In this document: positions 23,627 to 33,678 of the stretch, one piece after another | Layout of the letters: each line of letters opens with the position of its first letter | How positions within the stretch are numbered: the stretch's first letter is position 1 | Origin: Ruthenibacterium sp. | GTDB taxonomy: Bacteria > Bacillota > Clostridia > Oscillospirales > Ruminococcaceae | Direction: 5' to 3' | Length of the DNA: 64,000 nt | NCBI GenBank assembly: GCA_020025235.1 | Contig: JAHHSL010000001.1 | Span: 62,001 to 126,000, forward strand | Translations under genes and position numbers: made by a program | The notes under the pieces: model-generated | Databases searched by the model: none | What the model saw: the letters and a program-made list of their open reading frames with translations, nothing else | Told to the model about the DNA's origin: nothing

Positions 23627-26600
23627 TCAGCTTACAAGGCTTGCATCCACGTTTTCCAGATCCAGCTTCAGCACCTTGGAAACGCCGTCCTCCTGCATCG
23701 TCACACCGTACAGCACGTCGGCTTCCTCCATAGTGCCGCGTCGGTGCGTGATGACGATGAACTGCGTTTCGTCCGAAATGCGGCGCAGATACTGTGCATA
23801 GCGCGTGACGTTGACGTCATCCAGCGCAGCTTCGATCTCGTCCAGCACACAGAAGGGCGCCGGATTGACGCCGAGGATCGCAAAGTAAATGGAAATGGCG
23901 ACAAGGGCCTGTTCGCCGCCCGAAAGTGCGGTAAGGTTCTTGATGATCTTGCCCGGGGGCGCCACTTCGATGCTGATGCCGCTTTCCAGCACGTTTGTCT
24001 CGTCTTCCAGATACAGCCGTGCCGTGCCGCCGCCGAAAAGCTCCGCAAAAATGCGGCCGAAATTTTCGTTGATGCGGACAAAGCTTTCGCTGAACATGGC
24101 GCGCATTTCATCCGAAAGCCCTGCGATCATCTTCTGCAGCTCTGCCTTGCTCTTTTCCACATCATTCACCTGTGCGCGCAGGAATTCGTACCGCTTGCTC
24201 ACTTCTGCGTATTCCTCGATCGCCCCGACGTTTACGTTGCCGAGCGAGCGGATCTTGCTGCGGATCTCCGTCACCTGACGGCGCAGTTCGCCGATATTTT
24301 CAAACGGCACGCAAAGAGCCTGCGCCGCCGAAAGCGTCAGCTGGTATTCATCCCACAGCTTTGCGGCGGTCTGTTCGTATTCTGCATCCTTCTGCTCGCG
24401 CTGTTCGGTCAGGCGTGCAATTTCGCGGCCCAGCTTTTCCTGTTCATCGGTCAGGCGGCGCACACGGGCAGTCTGCTGCGTGATCGAGCCTTCCTTTTCC
24501 ATGCGCTTGCGCACAGCCTCTGCCTTGCGCTGTTCGCATGCGCCGATGTTTTCCCGGCTCTGCACCGCTGACGTCCGGATCTCTTCGATCTGGCGCAGGC
24601 GTTCTTCATTCTGCTTTGTCAGCCGTTCGATATTGGCATGGAGCTGATTGACGCGGGCTTCGTTTTCGCCTGTGCGGCTTTCCAGACTGCGGATCGCAGC
24701 CTGATGATTTTCGGCGTCCTTCTGTTCGGAAAGCGTTTTGAGGCGCAGTTCCGAAATCTCATCCGCAAAGCGGGCGCGCGTTTCCATAAAGGTATCGTCG
24801 CTGCCGGAAAGCGTTTTCAGTTCTTCCTCCAGCAGTGCGGAATCCTTTTCCAGTGAATCGTGCTCTGCCTGCGCCTGCGTTCCGGCCTTTTCCGATTCTT
24901 CAATGCGCCGTCCAAGCTGTTCGCGCTCGGCTTCCAGCAGCTTTCCGGCTGCCTTTGCCTGCGAAAGCGCGATGTCGATGCGTCCCAATTCCACCTCGGC
25001 ACGGATCTTATCCCCGCCTGCGACGATCGCTTCGCTGTCCGTCGCGGTCATCTCCGCCGTGATCTCGTCCACTTCTGCCTTGATTGCATCGGTTTTTTCT
25101 TCCGCTTCATCCCGCTGCTTTGTCAGGGACACCAGCTTTTTCTTCAAATCGTCGATTTCCTGCTTGCGGCTGAAAAGCCCCACAGAACGGGAAACGCTGC
25201 CGCCCGTGAACGAGCCGCCCGCGTTGATGACCTGGCCATCCGCCGTGACGACACGGTTGCGGTAATCGAGCGCGCGCGCCGCGCGGGATGCTTCGTTGAT
25301 GTCATCCACGACCACGATGCGCCCCAGCAGGTTCGAGACGATGTTTTCATATTTTTCGGAATAGCTTACAAGGCTGCTTGCAAGCTGTGCGCCTTCGGGC
25401 AGCCGCCCGTGGAACGCACCGGGGCGAACCGTATCCAGCGGCAGGAACGTCGCACGCCCAGCGCGTTCATCGCGCAGGAACGCCATAGCCGCTTTCGCCG
25501 CCGTCTCGTTTTCCACCACGATGTTCTGCAGCGCATAGCCAAGCGCCGTTTCGATTGCGACCTCATACCCCGGTTTTACGGTAAGGATCGTCGACACCGG
25601 CCCGATGATGCCGCGCAGACGATGGGACGATGCCGCGCGCATCACGGTCTTGACACTGCTCTGGAAGCCGTCCATATTGCGTTCCAATTCGCGCAGCACA
25701 TTGATGCGCTGTTCGGTCGCTTCCATGGCGCGGACAAGCTTCTGCTCGTCTTCATCCGCCTGCGCCAGCGCACGGCGGCGTCCTTCCAGCTTCAGGGCAA
25801 GGCCGCCCTTGATGTTATCAAGCTTTGTCAGCGTATCCACGGTATCTTTCAGAAATTCCTGCGTTTCATGCTTTTGTTCTTCCTGTTCGCGGACAAGCTG
25901 TGCGTTCTTTTCCTGTTCGGCCTGTGCGGCGGCAAGGCGTGTTTTCGATGCCTGCACCGCAGATTCAGCCGACGCCCTTGCCACTTTCAGATCAGTGATG
26001 CGCGCCGCCATTTCGTTCAGCTTTTCCGTCACGATGCCGCGGCGCACCCCGCTGACAGAGCTTTTTTTCTGAAGGTCTGCCAGCAGTGCTTCCAGCTCGC
26101 TGATGCGCACGGCAAGGTGTTCTTCCCGTGTTTTGCACATTTCGATCGCTTCGCGGTGCGCTTTCAGCTCATTGATGATCGCTTCACGCCCAAGCCCGCT
26201 CTGCTCGATTTCCTTTTTGGTCGATTCGATCGACGCGTTGTTGTGCGCGATATCGTTGTTCAGGACCGCGATGCGGGAATCGGCGCCCGCGATTTCCTCG
26301 GTCAGCGAGCGGATCTGCGTGTTGCAGCGGTCGGCTTCTGTAATCAGGTGCTCGATCTCCGCACGCGTCTTTTCGGTTTCCGCGTCCAGTTCTTCGATTT
26401 CTTTCTGTGCACGGCTGTAATCGGTGTTTGCGATTTCGATTTTGCGCTGCTGCTCGCGCACAAGCTCCTGCGCCTTTTCGATCGTATCGACCCAAAGCGT
26501 GACTTCAAGCCCCTTGCGCTGTTCGCTCAGTTCTAAAAAGCGCTGCGCCTTTTTGCTTTCGCGCTCCAGCGGAGCGACACGTTCCTCCAATTCGCCCAGA

Positions 26601-27184
26601 ATGTCGCGCAGACGCACCAGATTTTCCTCTGCGGAATCCAATCTGCGCTCCGCTTCATTCTTGCGGAACCGGTATTTTGCAATACCGGAGGCCTCTTCAA
26701 AAATTTCGCGGCGCTCGGCTGATTTTGCGCCGACGATCTCCGCGATCCTGCCCTGCCCGATGACGGAATAGCCATCGCGCCCAAGGCCGGTATCCAGAAA
26801 CATTTCATAAATATCGCGCAGACGCACATTCTGCCCGTTGACGGAATATTCGCTTTCGCCGGAACGGTAGTATTTGCGCCCGATCGTCACTTCGTCCTTA
26901 TCGACGTCGATGCGGCGGTCGGTATTATCCACCACAAGGCTGACGGACGCGTATCCCATTGCGCCGCGCTTTTGCGTGCCGCCGAAGATGACGTTCTCCA
27001 TTTTTCCGCCGCCGCGCAGCTGTTTTGCGCTCGTTTCGCCCAGAACCCAGCGTATCGCATCGGAAATATTGCTTTTTCCGCTTCCGTTCGGGCCGACAAC
27101 AGCCGTAATGCCCCGTCCGACCGTGATGCGGGTGCGGTCCGGAAACGATTTAAAGCCCTGTATTTCAAGTGCCTTTAAAAACAT
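23627..27184 (-). CDS. smc: Chromosome segregation protein SMC
   Basis: 1185 residues, standard SMC length. The N-terminal Walker A is VVGPNGSGKSNISDAIRWVL (residues about 27-46). Two long coiled coils flank a hinge near residues 510-640 (LRGIIGPVSTIL). The C terminus has the signature ALSGGEQALVAIS and Walker B FCVLDEIEAALDD. Condensin core for chromosome organisation; ScpA/ScpB are not in this window. GTAAGGAG precedes the ATG. It lies between rnc and ftsY. Confidence 0.97.
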   Translation of the reverse strand: MFLKALEIQGFKSFPDRTRITVGRGITAVVGPNGSGKSNISDAIRWVLGETSAKQLRGGGKMENVIFGGTQKRGAMGYASVSLVVDNTDRRIDVDKDEVTIGRKYYRSGESEYSVNGQNVRLRDIYEMFLDTGLGRDGYSVIGQGRIAEIVGAKSAERREIFEEASGIAKYRFRKNEAERRLDSAEENLVRLRDILGELEERVAPLERESKKAQRFLELSEQRKGLEVTLWVDTIEKAQELVREQQRKIEIANTDYSRAQKEIEELDAETEKTRAEIEHLITEADRCNTQIRSLTEEIAGADSRIAVLNNDIAHNNASIESTKKEIEQSGLGREAIINELKAHREAIEMCKTREEHLAVRISELEALLADLQKKSSVSGVRRGIVTEKLNEMAARITDLKVARASAESAVQASKTRLAAAQAEQEKNAQLVREQEEQKHETQEFLKDTVDTLTKLDNIKGGLALKLEGRRRALAQADEDEQKLVRAMEATEQRINVLRELERNMDGFQSSVKTVMRAASSHRLRGIIGPVSTILTVKPGYEVAIETALGYALQNIVVENETAAKAAMAFLRDERAGRATFLPLDTVRPGAFHGRLPEGAQLASSLVSYSEKYENIVSNLLGRIVVVDDINEASRAARALDYRNRVVTADGQVINAGGSFTGGSVSRSVGLFSRKQEIDDLKKKLVSLTKQRDEAEEKTDAIKAEVDEITAEMTATDSEAIVAGGDKIRAEVELGRIDIALSQAKAAGKLLEAEREQLGRRIEESEKAGTQAQAEHDSLEKDSALLEEELKTLSGSDDTFMETRARFADEISELRLKTLSEQKDAENHQAAIRSLESRTGENEARVNQLHANIERLTKQNEERLRQIEEIRTSAVQSRENIGACEQRKAEAVRKRMEKEGSITQQTARVRRLTDEQEKLGREIARLTEQREQKDAEYEQTAAKLWDEYQLTLSAAQALCVPFENIGELRRQVTEIRSKIRSLGNVNVGAIEEYAEVSKRYEFLRAQVNDVEKSKAELQKMIAGLSDEMRAMFSESFVRINENFGRIFAELFGGGTARLYLEDETNVLESGISIEVAPPGKIIKNLTALSGGEQALVAISIYFAILGVNPAPFCVLDEIEAALDDVNVTRYAQYLRRISDETQFIVITHRRGTMEEADVLYGVTMQEDGVSKVLKLDLENVDASLVS

Positions 27185-27217
27185 GGAAAAACTCCTTACT
27201 CAAAGGGTATCGTGCTT

Positions 27218-27892
27218 TCAGTATCCCATAAGGGACAGCGCTTCTTTTGCGGCATGCTGTTCCGCAAGCTTTTTGCTGTGGCCTTCCCCTCTGCCGATGC
27301 AGTTGGAATTGAGATGCACTTCCACAACAAACTTTTTGTTGTGATCCGGCCCGGATTCATCCGCCACAACATAGGAAAGGCGTTCTTCCGGATTCTGCTG
27401 CACGATTTCCTGCAGCTTTGTTTTGTAATCGGATTCTGCCGAATGTTCGGCGATCGCCTCGGTGACGAACGGCAGGATGAACGTGCGCGCCGTTTCAAGC
27501 CCGCCGTCCAGATACAGCGCCGCGATCACGGCTTCAAAGGCGTCCGATACAACGCTCGGGCGGTTTCTGCCGCCGCCGCGCTCTTCCCCGCGCCCAAGGC
27601 GCAGATAGCTGCCAAGATCGATCTTTTTTGCAAATTCAAACAGTGCCGTTTCGCACACAAGGCTTGCGCGCATCCGCGTCAGATCGCCCTCTGCCATATT
27701 GTTGTGCGTAAAAAGATATTCCGCCACAACGATCGAAAGCACCGAATCGCCCAGAAATTCCAGCCGTTCGTTATGCTTGACCGCGTGCTTGGATTCGTTT
27801 GCAAACGAAGTGTGCGTCAGTGCGGTTTCGATCAAGAACTGATTTTTAAAATGATAATGAATAGCCTCTTCCAGCTCACAAATTTCGCGCAT
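27218..27892 (-). CDS. rnc: Ribonuclease III
   Basis: 224 residues. The catalytic domain has the signature NERLEFLGDSVLSIVVAEYL (about residues 41-60) and the second acidic cluster DAFEAVIAALYLDGG. A double-stranded-RNA-binding domain covers about 150-222, ending EQHAAKEALSLMGY. It processes rRNA and other double-stranded RNA. plsX lies 35 bases upstream; the acpP gene often found between the two is missing. Confidence 0.96.
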   Translation of the reverse strand: MREICELEEAIHYHFKNQFLIETALTHTSFANESKHAVKHNERLEFLGDSVLSIVVAEYLFTHNNMAEGDLTRMRASLVCETALFEFAKKIDLGSYLRLGRGEERGGGRNRPSVVSDAFEAVIAALYLDGGLETARTFILPFVTEAIAEHSAESDYKTKLQEIVQQNPEERLSYVVADESGPDHNKKFVVEVHLNSNCIGRGEGHSKKLAEQHAAKEALSLMGY

Positions 27893-27927
27893 GTTTTGTT
27901 CCTTCCTTTTATGGAACGGACGCGGCT

Positions 27928-28944
27928 TTATTCGCCCGCCTGTTTCGTTTCTGCCACGGCAGCCAGTTTTTCGCGCATGCTCTCCACCGTGCCGCTTTCG
28001 ACGCAGAGCTTTGCCTGACGGATCGCATTTTTAAACGCCTTTGCACGGGACGAGCCGTGCGCCTTGATCACAGGCTTTGTCACGCCCATCATCAGCGCGC
28101 CGCCGTGCTCGTCGGCGTCCATTTTCTTTTTGAACGCGCGCATGCCCGGCTTTACCATAAGGAATGCGAGCTTTGTTTTCAGGTTTGCAAGGAAAACATT
28201 TTTGATTTCACCGATCAGCGTGTTGGCAAGCCCTTCCGTCAGCTTTAAAATAACGTTTCCCGTAAAGCCGTCGCACACCACAACGTCAATGTCGCCTTTC
28301 GGGATGTCCTTCGGTTCCACGTTGCCGACAAAGTTGATCGCGTCATTCTTTTTCATCATCTGATGCGCCTGCACATAGGCCGGCGTGCCCTTTGTCTCTT
28401 CTGCGCCGTTGTTGACAAGGCCGACCTTCGGCGCACGGCGCCCCATGACCTTTTCCATATAAACGCTGCCCATAACGGCAAAGGCATCCAGCATTTCGGG
28501 GCGGCATTCCACGTTTGCGCCGGCGTCCATAAGCAGATACGGCTGATTGCCGCCCGGAACGACGGTCCCGATCGCCGGACGCTTTACGCCCTTCATGCGC
28601 TTTACGATCAGCGTTGCGCCGGCCAGCAGCGCACCGGTGGAACCGGCGGACACGAACGCATCGCCCCTGCCCTCTGCCAGCATGCGCAGGCCGACGACCA
28701 TGGACGAATCCTTTTTGCCGCGGATCGCAGCAGTGGGTTCATCGCACATTTCGATCGTTTCCTGTGCGTTTACGATCGTAAAGCCGGAAAGGTCGATCCC
28801 GTTTTCCTTTGCGCAGGCTTCGATTTCTTCTTTTCTGCCGACGGCTGTGATTTCAACGCCGTATTCCTTCACGGCGTCCGCCGCGCCCTGCAAAATCTCC
28901 TTCGGGGCGTTGTCGCCGCCCATTGCATCAATAATAATATTCAT
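27928..28944 (-). CDS. plsX: Phosphate acyltransferase PlsX
   Basis: 338 residues from the ATG at 28944, with AAGGAG six bases upstream; the longer frame overlaps trmFO. It starts MNIIIDAMGGDNAPKEIL, typical of PlsX, with the AGSTGALLAGATLI region and the VVVCDGFTGNVILKLTEG segment. It converts acyl-ACP to acyl-phosphate, the first step of phospholipid synthesis in Firmicutes. Located between trmFO and rnc. Confidence 0.95.
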   Translation of the reverse strand: MNIIIDAMGGDNAPKEILQGAADAVKEYGVEITAVGRKEEIEACAKENGIDLSGFTIVNAQETIEMCDEPTAAIRGKKDSSMVVGLRMLAEGRGDAFVSAGSTGALLAGATLIVKRMKGVKRPAIGTVVPGGNQPYLLMDAGANVECRPEMLDAFAVMGSVYMEKVMGRRAPKVGLVNNGAEETKGTPAYVQAHQMMKKNDAINFVGNVEPKDIPKGDIDVVVCDGFTGNVILKLTEGLANTLIGEIKNVFLANLKTKLAFLMVKPGMRAFKKKMDADEHGGALMMGVTKPVIKAHGSSRAKAFKNAIRQAKLCVESGTVESMREKLAAVAETKQAGE

Positions 28945-28976
28945 AGCGCACTCCTTCCTGCAGGTTTGCTGATGCT

Positions 28977-30299
28977 TCAGCGTTCCGTGCAAGTCTGCTG
29001 TGTATATGCTTCCATGCTTGCGACAGCCTTCTGCGCCACAACCAGATAGCGCTCGCGCTTATCGCGGATACGGGTTTCCGGCGGGGGCAGGATGCCCATA
29101 TTGGCGCCCATGGGCTGATAATCCTTCGTCGGCTCGGTCGCGTGGCGCAAAAGCGCGCCGCACATCGTATCGGCAGGCGGCGGTGTAAACGGTTTGCCGC
29201 ACAGCTTTGCTTCGATGCTGTGCGCTGCAAGCAGGCCGCAGGCCGCGCTTTCCATATAGCCTTCAAAGCCCGTGATCTGCCCTGCAAACAGCACGTTCGG
29301 CTGCTTTTTCAGCGCAAGATCCATGCCCAGCAGCACGGGGCTGTTTAAAAACGTGTTGCGGTGCATCACTCCGTAGCGCACAAATTCCGCGTGCTCAAGA
29401 CCCGGGATCATGCTGAACACCCGCTTCTGCTCACCGAATTTCAGGTTCGTCTGGAATCCCACCAGATTGTACATGGTGCACGCCGCGTCCTCTGCGCGCA
29501 GCTGAACGTTCGCCCACGGGCGGTGTCCGGTTCTGGGGTCCCGCAGGCCGACCGGGCGCATCGGGCCGTAGCGCATGGTATCCGCGCCGCGCTTTGCCAT
29601 AACTTCGATCGGCATGCAGCCTTCGTAGACCGAAAGCTCGCCGTCAAAATCATGCAGCGGAGCGCGCTGCGCATCTGCAAGCGCCGCGTGGAATGCTTCG
29701 TACCCCGCCTTATCGAACGGGCAGTTGAGGTAATCCGCTGTGCCGCGGTCATAGCGGGACGCCGCAAACACCTTTTCCATATCAATGCTTTCCGCCGTGA
29801 CGATCGGTGCGGCGGCGTCGTAAAAGGAAAGCTCGCCCTGTCCCGTCAGCCGCAGGATGTCATCCGCAAGCGCGCCTTCGGTCAGCGGGCCGGTTGCGAC
29901 CAGCACAATGGTATCTTCTTCGGTTTCGCCGATCTGCGCCGCTTCTTCCAGATGCAGCGTGATGTTCGGATTTTCTTTGACAAGCTTCGTCACACCCGCC
30001 GAAAACAGTTCGCGGTCGACCGCAAGCGCGCCGCCCGCCGCCACGCGGCAGCTTTCCGCCACCGGCAAAATCGACGAGCCCAGCAGCTTCATCTCCGCTT
30101 TCAGCAGGCCGGACGCCGAATCGAGCCGGTCTGCTTTCAGCGAATTGGAGCATACAAGCTCTGCAAAGTTTTCATTTTTATGGGCAGGGGAATATTTGTG
30201 CGGCTTCTGCTCGTACAGATCCACCGCATATCCGCGCCCTGCCAGATACAGCGCAGCCTCGCATCCCGCAAGGCCTGCGCCCAGAATTCTGATGTGCAT
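28977..30299 (-). CDS. trmFO: Folate/FAD-dependent tRNA m5U54 methyltransferase TrmFO
   Basis: 440 residues. The N-terminal FAD-binding fold is ILGAGLAGCEAALYLAGRGY and the TrmFO/GidA-type motifs continue with NENFAELVCSNSLKAD and AGQITGFEGYMESAACGLLA. It makes 5-methyluridine at T-loop position 54 using methylenetetrahydrofolate. AAGGAG precedes the ATG. It lies three bases after the topA stop, a common Firmicute pairing. Confidence 0.96.
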   Translation of the reverse strand: MHIRILGAGLAGCEAALYLAGRGYAVDLYEQKPHKYSPAHKNENFAELVCSNSLKADRLDSASGLLKAEMKLLGSSILPVAESCRVAAGGALAVDRELFSAGVTKLVKENPNITLHLEEAAQIGETEEDTIVLVATGPLTEGALADDILRLTGQGELSFYDAAAPIVTAESIDMEKVFAASRYDRGTADYLNCPFDKAGYEAFHAALADAQRAPLHDFDGELSVYEGCMPIEVMAKRGADTMRYGPMRPVGLRDPRTGHRPWANVQLRAEDAACTMYNLVGFQTNLKFGEQKRVFSMIPGLEHAEFVRYGVMHRNTFLNSPVLLGMDLALKKQPNVLFAGQITGFEGYMESAACGLLAAHSIEAKLCGKPFTPPPADTMCGALLRHATEPTKDYQPMGANMGILPPPETRIRDKRERYLVVAQKAVASMEAYTQQTCTER

Positions 30300-30302
30300 T
30301 GA

Positions 30303-32405
30303 TTACTCCTTTTTTTCGGAATTGGAGGAACGGGAGTATCCGCATCCCTCTTTTTCGCACAGAAGCATCCCGTTCTTTCCGCCCTTTTTGAACAGGGTGG
30401 AACCGCACTGCGGGCATTTTTCCGCTGTCGGCTCGTTCCACGTCATAAAGTCGCATGTGGGATTCTTCTCGCATCCGTAATAAACACGTCCTTTTTTGGA
30501 ATGACGGATCAGCACACGTCCGCCGCATTTCGGGCACAAGCCGCCGGTATCCTTCACCAGGCGCTTTGTGTTTTTGCACTCGGGGAAGCCCGGGCAGGCA
30601 AGGAACTTGCCGTAACGTCCGCTCTTGATGACCATTTTGCGTCCGCACAGCTCGCAGATCTCGTCCGTTTCCTCATCGGGGACCTTGATCTTTTTGCCTT
30701 CCATATGCTCTTCCGCCGCTTTGAGCGTCTCGTCGAAATCCTTGTAAAAATCGTCGATGACCTTGTGCCAGTCTGCCTTGCCGTTTTCCACGGTATCCAG
30801 CTGCTGCTCCATATGTGCCGAGAAGGTGGTATCGACGATCTTCGGGAACTGCTCCATCATCAGATCGTTGATGACGCGTCCAAGCTTTGTCGGCACCAGC
30901 TTTTTCTGGTCGCGCTCGACATAATCACGGTCGATGATCGTGGTGATGATCGGCGCATAGGTGGAAGGACGGCCGATGCCGTTTTCTTCCAGTGCCTTGA
31001 TGAGCGCAGCTTCTGTATAGCGTGCGGGCGGCTGCGTGAACTTCTGCTCCGGCTTCAGCTCGCGCAGCTTCAGCGTCATGCCCTCCTCCAGCGGGGGCAG
31101 CGCAGTTTCTTTCTTTTCCTTTTCGTCGGTCGCTTCTTCGTACAGCGCCGTGAAGCCGTCGAACGTGACGACATAGCCGCTTGCGCGGAACAGATAGCCC
31201 GCCGCCGTGATATCGGCAGATACCGTATCCTGCTGGCAGTCGCTCATCTGGCTGGCGATAAAGCGGCTCCAGATCAGACGGTACAGCTTTGCCGGGTCAC
31301 CCGACACGCTTTTTTCCACCTCATCGGGCGTCAGCGCAGGATTTGTCGGACGCACTGCTTCGTGCGCATCCTGTGCTGCCGTTGCGCTTTTGCTTTTATA
31401 TTTGCGCTTTGTCTTGCAGACATAGGCGTCGCCGTAGGTTTCGGTGATGAAGTCCTTTGCGGCTGCCTGTGCTTCGTCTGCGATGCGCAGGCTGTCGGTA
31501 CGCATATAGGTGATAAGACCCATAGTGCCCTGCCCCGCGATATCCACGCCTTCATACAGCGTCTGTGCGGCGCGCATGGTGCGTGTTGCAGTAAAGCCCA
31601 GACGGCGGCTCGCTTCCTGCTGCATCGTCGAAGTGATGAACGGGGGTGCCGGAGTCTTCTTGCGCTTGCCCTTGCTGATCGAGGACACCACATAGACGGC
31701 CCCGTCCAGATCGCGCACGATCTTTTCGCTCTGTTCGGCGCAGTTCACCGCAAGCTTTTTGCCATCGGCAAGCGCCGTCAGGCGTGCGGTGAAGCGTTTT
31801 GTTGTGGAAGGCGGGCTGAGCAGCGCGTCAATATTCCAGTATTCTTCCGGCTTGAACGCTTCGATTTCCTTTTCGCGGTCCACGATCAGGCGCACGGCAA
31901 CGCTCTGTACACGGCCTGCGGAAAGACCGCGGCGCACCTTTTTCCACAAAAACGGGGAAAGCTTATAGCCGACAAGACGGTCGAGCACGCGGCGTGCCTG
32001 CTGCGCATTGAATAAATCCATATCAATGCAGCGCGGCGCAGCCATGCCCTGTGTGACGCCTTTTTTCGTAATTTCACCGAATGTGACGCGGTTTGGCGCC
32101 GTCACGTCCAGGCCCAGCAGGTTGGCAAGATGCCAGCTGATGGCTTCACCCTCGCGGTCCGGGTCGGTTGCAAGGAAGATTTCATCGCTTTGCTTGGCAA
32201 GGCTTTTCAGTTCCTTGATGATTTTTTCCTTGCCCTTGATATTGATGTACTGGGGTGCATAGTCATGTTCGACGTCAATGCCGAGCTGGCTCTGCGGCAG
32301 ATCGCGGATATGACCCATAGAGGCCGTTACCTCGTATCCGCCACCCAGATATTTCCGAATGGTTTTGGCTTTCGCCGGAGATTCTACGATTACAAGTTTT
32401 GACAT
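30303..32405 (-). CDS. topA: DNA topoisomerase I
   Basis: 700 residues. TOPRIM is at the start (KLVIVESPAKAKTIRKYLG; DPDREGEAISWHL), the catalytic tyrosine is in LITYMRTDSLRIADEA (about residue 300), and three C-terminal four-Cys zinc ribbons lie at about 580-690 (CELCG, CPKCGG, CPQCG). It relaxes negative supercoils. dprA lies upstream and trmFO downstream, the common dprA-topA-trmFO order. Confidence 0.97.
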   Translation of the reverse strand: MSKLVIVESPAKAKTIRKYLGGGYEVTASMGHIRDLPQSQLGIDVEHDYAPQYINIKGKEKIIKELKSLAKQSDEIFLATDPDREGEAISWHLANLLGLDVTAPNRVTFGEITKKGVTQGMAAPRCIDMDLFNAQQARRVLDRLVGYKLSPFLWKKVRRGLSAGRVQSVAVRLIVDREKEIEAFKPEEYWNIDALLSPPSTTKRFTARLTALADGKKLAVNCAEQSEKIVRDLDGAVYVVSSISKGKRKKTPAPPFITSTMQQEASRRLGFTATRTMRAAQTLYEGVDIAGQGTMGLITYMRTDSLRIADEAQAAAKDFITETYGDAYVCKTKRKYKSKSATAAQDAHEAVRPTNPALTPDEVEKSVSGDPAKLYRLIWSRFIASQMSDCQQDTVSADITAAGYLFRASGYVVTFDGFTALYEEATDEKEKKETALPPLEEGMTLKLRELKPEQKFTQPPARYTEAALIKALEENGIGRPSTYAPIITTIIDRDYVERDQKKLVPTKLGRVINDLMMEQFPKIVDTTFSAHMEQQLDTVENGKADWHKVIDDFYKDFDETLKAAEEHMEGKKIKVPDEETDEICELCGRKMVIKSGRYGKFLACPGFPECKNTKRLVKDTGGLCPKCGGRVLIRHSKKGRVYYGCEKNPTCDFMTWNEPTAEKCPQCGSTLFKKGGKNGMLLCEKEGCGYSRSSNSEKKE

Positions 32406-32563
32406 GTCTACCGTCCTTTTTTAACGGGAATGACCGCCGATATGCGGTCAAAATATCATTGCATCCCGTACTGGAAACTTCTGCACTTCTTTTTATTATG
32501 CATGATTCTGTGAAAAAAAACAATGGGAAACCGAATTTGCACCGTTTTCCGCCGCCTGCATGG

Positions 32564-33676
32564 TTACATTTTCAGCTGAAACCTGCGTCCGGCAAGCTGG
32601 ACCGAAACACCCGCCAGCTCCAGCTCTGTCAGCGCTGCCATGGCCCTGTGCGGCGGCAGCTTTGTTTTGGCGCATAATTCTTCCAGCCGCTGCGGCTGCG
32701 AAGCGCTCAATGCACCGCGCATGCTCTCGGCATCTGCGGAAACCCGCGTCCCGTCCGCCTTCTTTGCACGGGGCTTTTCCTGTTTCGGTTCCATGTGATA
32801 CCATTCCAGAATATCCGCTCCCGAAAGCGCCGGGATCGCACCCTCTTTCAGAAGGCGGTTCGTTCCTTCGCTCAACGGCGAAAAGATGCTGCCCGGAACA
32901 CTGAACACATCCCGTCCTGCCGCAAGTGCTGCCGAAACCGTGTTCATGGTTCCCGAGCGGACGCGTGCTTCCGCCACGCAGATCCCGCGCGAAAGCCCCG
33001 CGATCAGCCGGTTGCGTTCCAGAAAATGATTGCGCAGTGCCGGTGTTCCCGGCGGATATTCGCTCAAAACAAGCCCGCTTGTTTCAATCAATTCCTTCAG
33101 CTTGCGGTTCTGCGCCGGATAGCACAGATCGTGCCCGAACGCAATGCACGCGATCGTCGGTGCGCCTTCCCGCAGCGCCGCCTTGTGGCTTTCGCTGTCC
33201 AGTCCGGTTGCAAGACCGGACACCAGTGCCGCACCGGCGTGCGCCAGTTCTTTTGCAATAGCAGCCGTCGCCTCCACTCCGTAGGCCGATGGTCTGCGCG
33301 TACCCACGATTGCAAACGTAAAGCATCGGTTGGCAATGCCCGGGTCTCCCCGGTAGTAAAGCACGGGCGGCGGTGAGGAGATCGTGCGCAAAAGCGCCGG
33401 ATACTCCTCATCCGCCCATGTTACCACGCCCACCTTGTGACGCTTGCAGTCGTCGAGACGCGCGATATAATCTTCCGGCTGGGATTCGTGCAGCGCAGCC
33501 AGCTGCGTTTTTGTGAAAAACGCGGAAAGGTCTTCGCACCGGCTGGCTCTCACCAGTTCCCACACGTCCGGAAATTCCCGCAGGACTTCTCCCGCATTCG
33601 ATGCAGCGCACCCCAGTGCCGATGCCAGCCAGAGCCACGCCGCCTTTTCATTCTGCGCGCTGCGTTCCCATTCCAT
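32564..33676 (-). CDS. dprA: DNA processing protein DprA
   Basis: 370 residues from the ATG at 33676, directly after the stop of the upstream methyltransferase gene; GGGGGG precedes it. A SAM-like N-terminal domain is followed by the Rossmann-like DprA core: FAIVGTRRPSAYG, LVSGLATGLDSESHKAAL, SEYPPGTPALRNHFLERNR and GTMNTVSAALAAGRDVFSVPG. A winged-helix domain forms the C terminus. DprA loads RecA on incoming single-stranded DNA in transformation. It does not by itself show that the cell is competent. Confidence 0.94.
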   Translation of the reverse strand: MEWERSAQNEKAAWLWLASALGCAASNAGEVLREFPDVWELVRASRCEDLSAFFTKTQLAALHESQPEDYIARLDDCKRHKVGVVTWADEEYPALLRTISSPPPVLYYRGDPGIANRCFTFAIVGTRRPSAYGVEATAAIAKELAHAGAALVSGLATGLDSESHKAALREGAPTIACIAFGHDLCYPAQNRKLKELIETSGLVLSEYPPGTPALRNHFLERNRLIAGLSRGICVAEARVRSGTMNTVSAALAAGRDVFSVPGSIFSPLSEGTNRLLKEGAIPALSGADILEWYHMEPKQEKPRAKKADGTRVSADAESMRGALSASQPQRLEELCAKTKLPPHRAMAALTELELAGVSVQLAGRRFQLKM

Positions 33677-33678
33677 GG

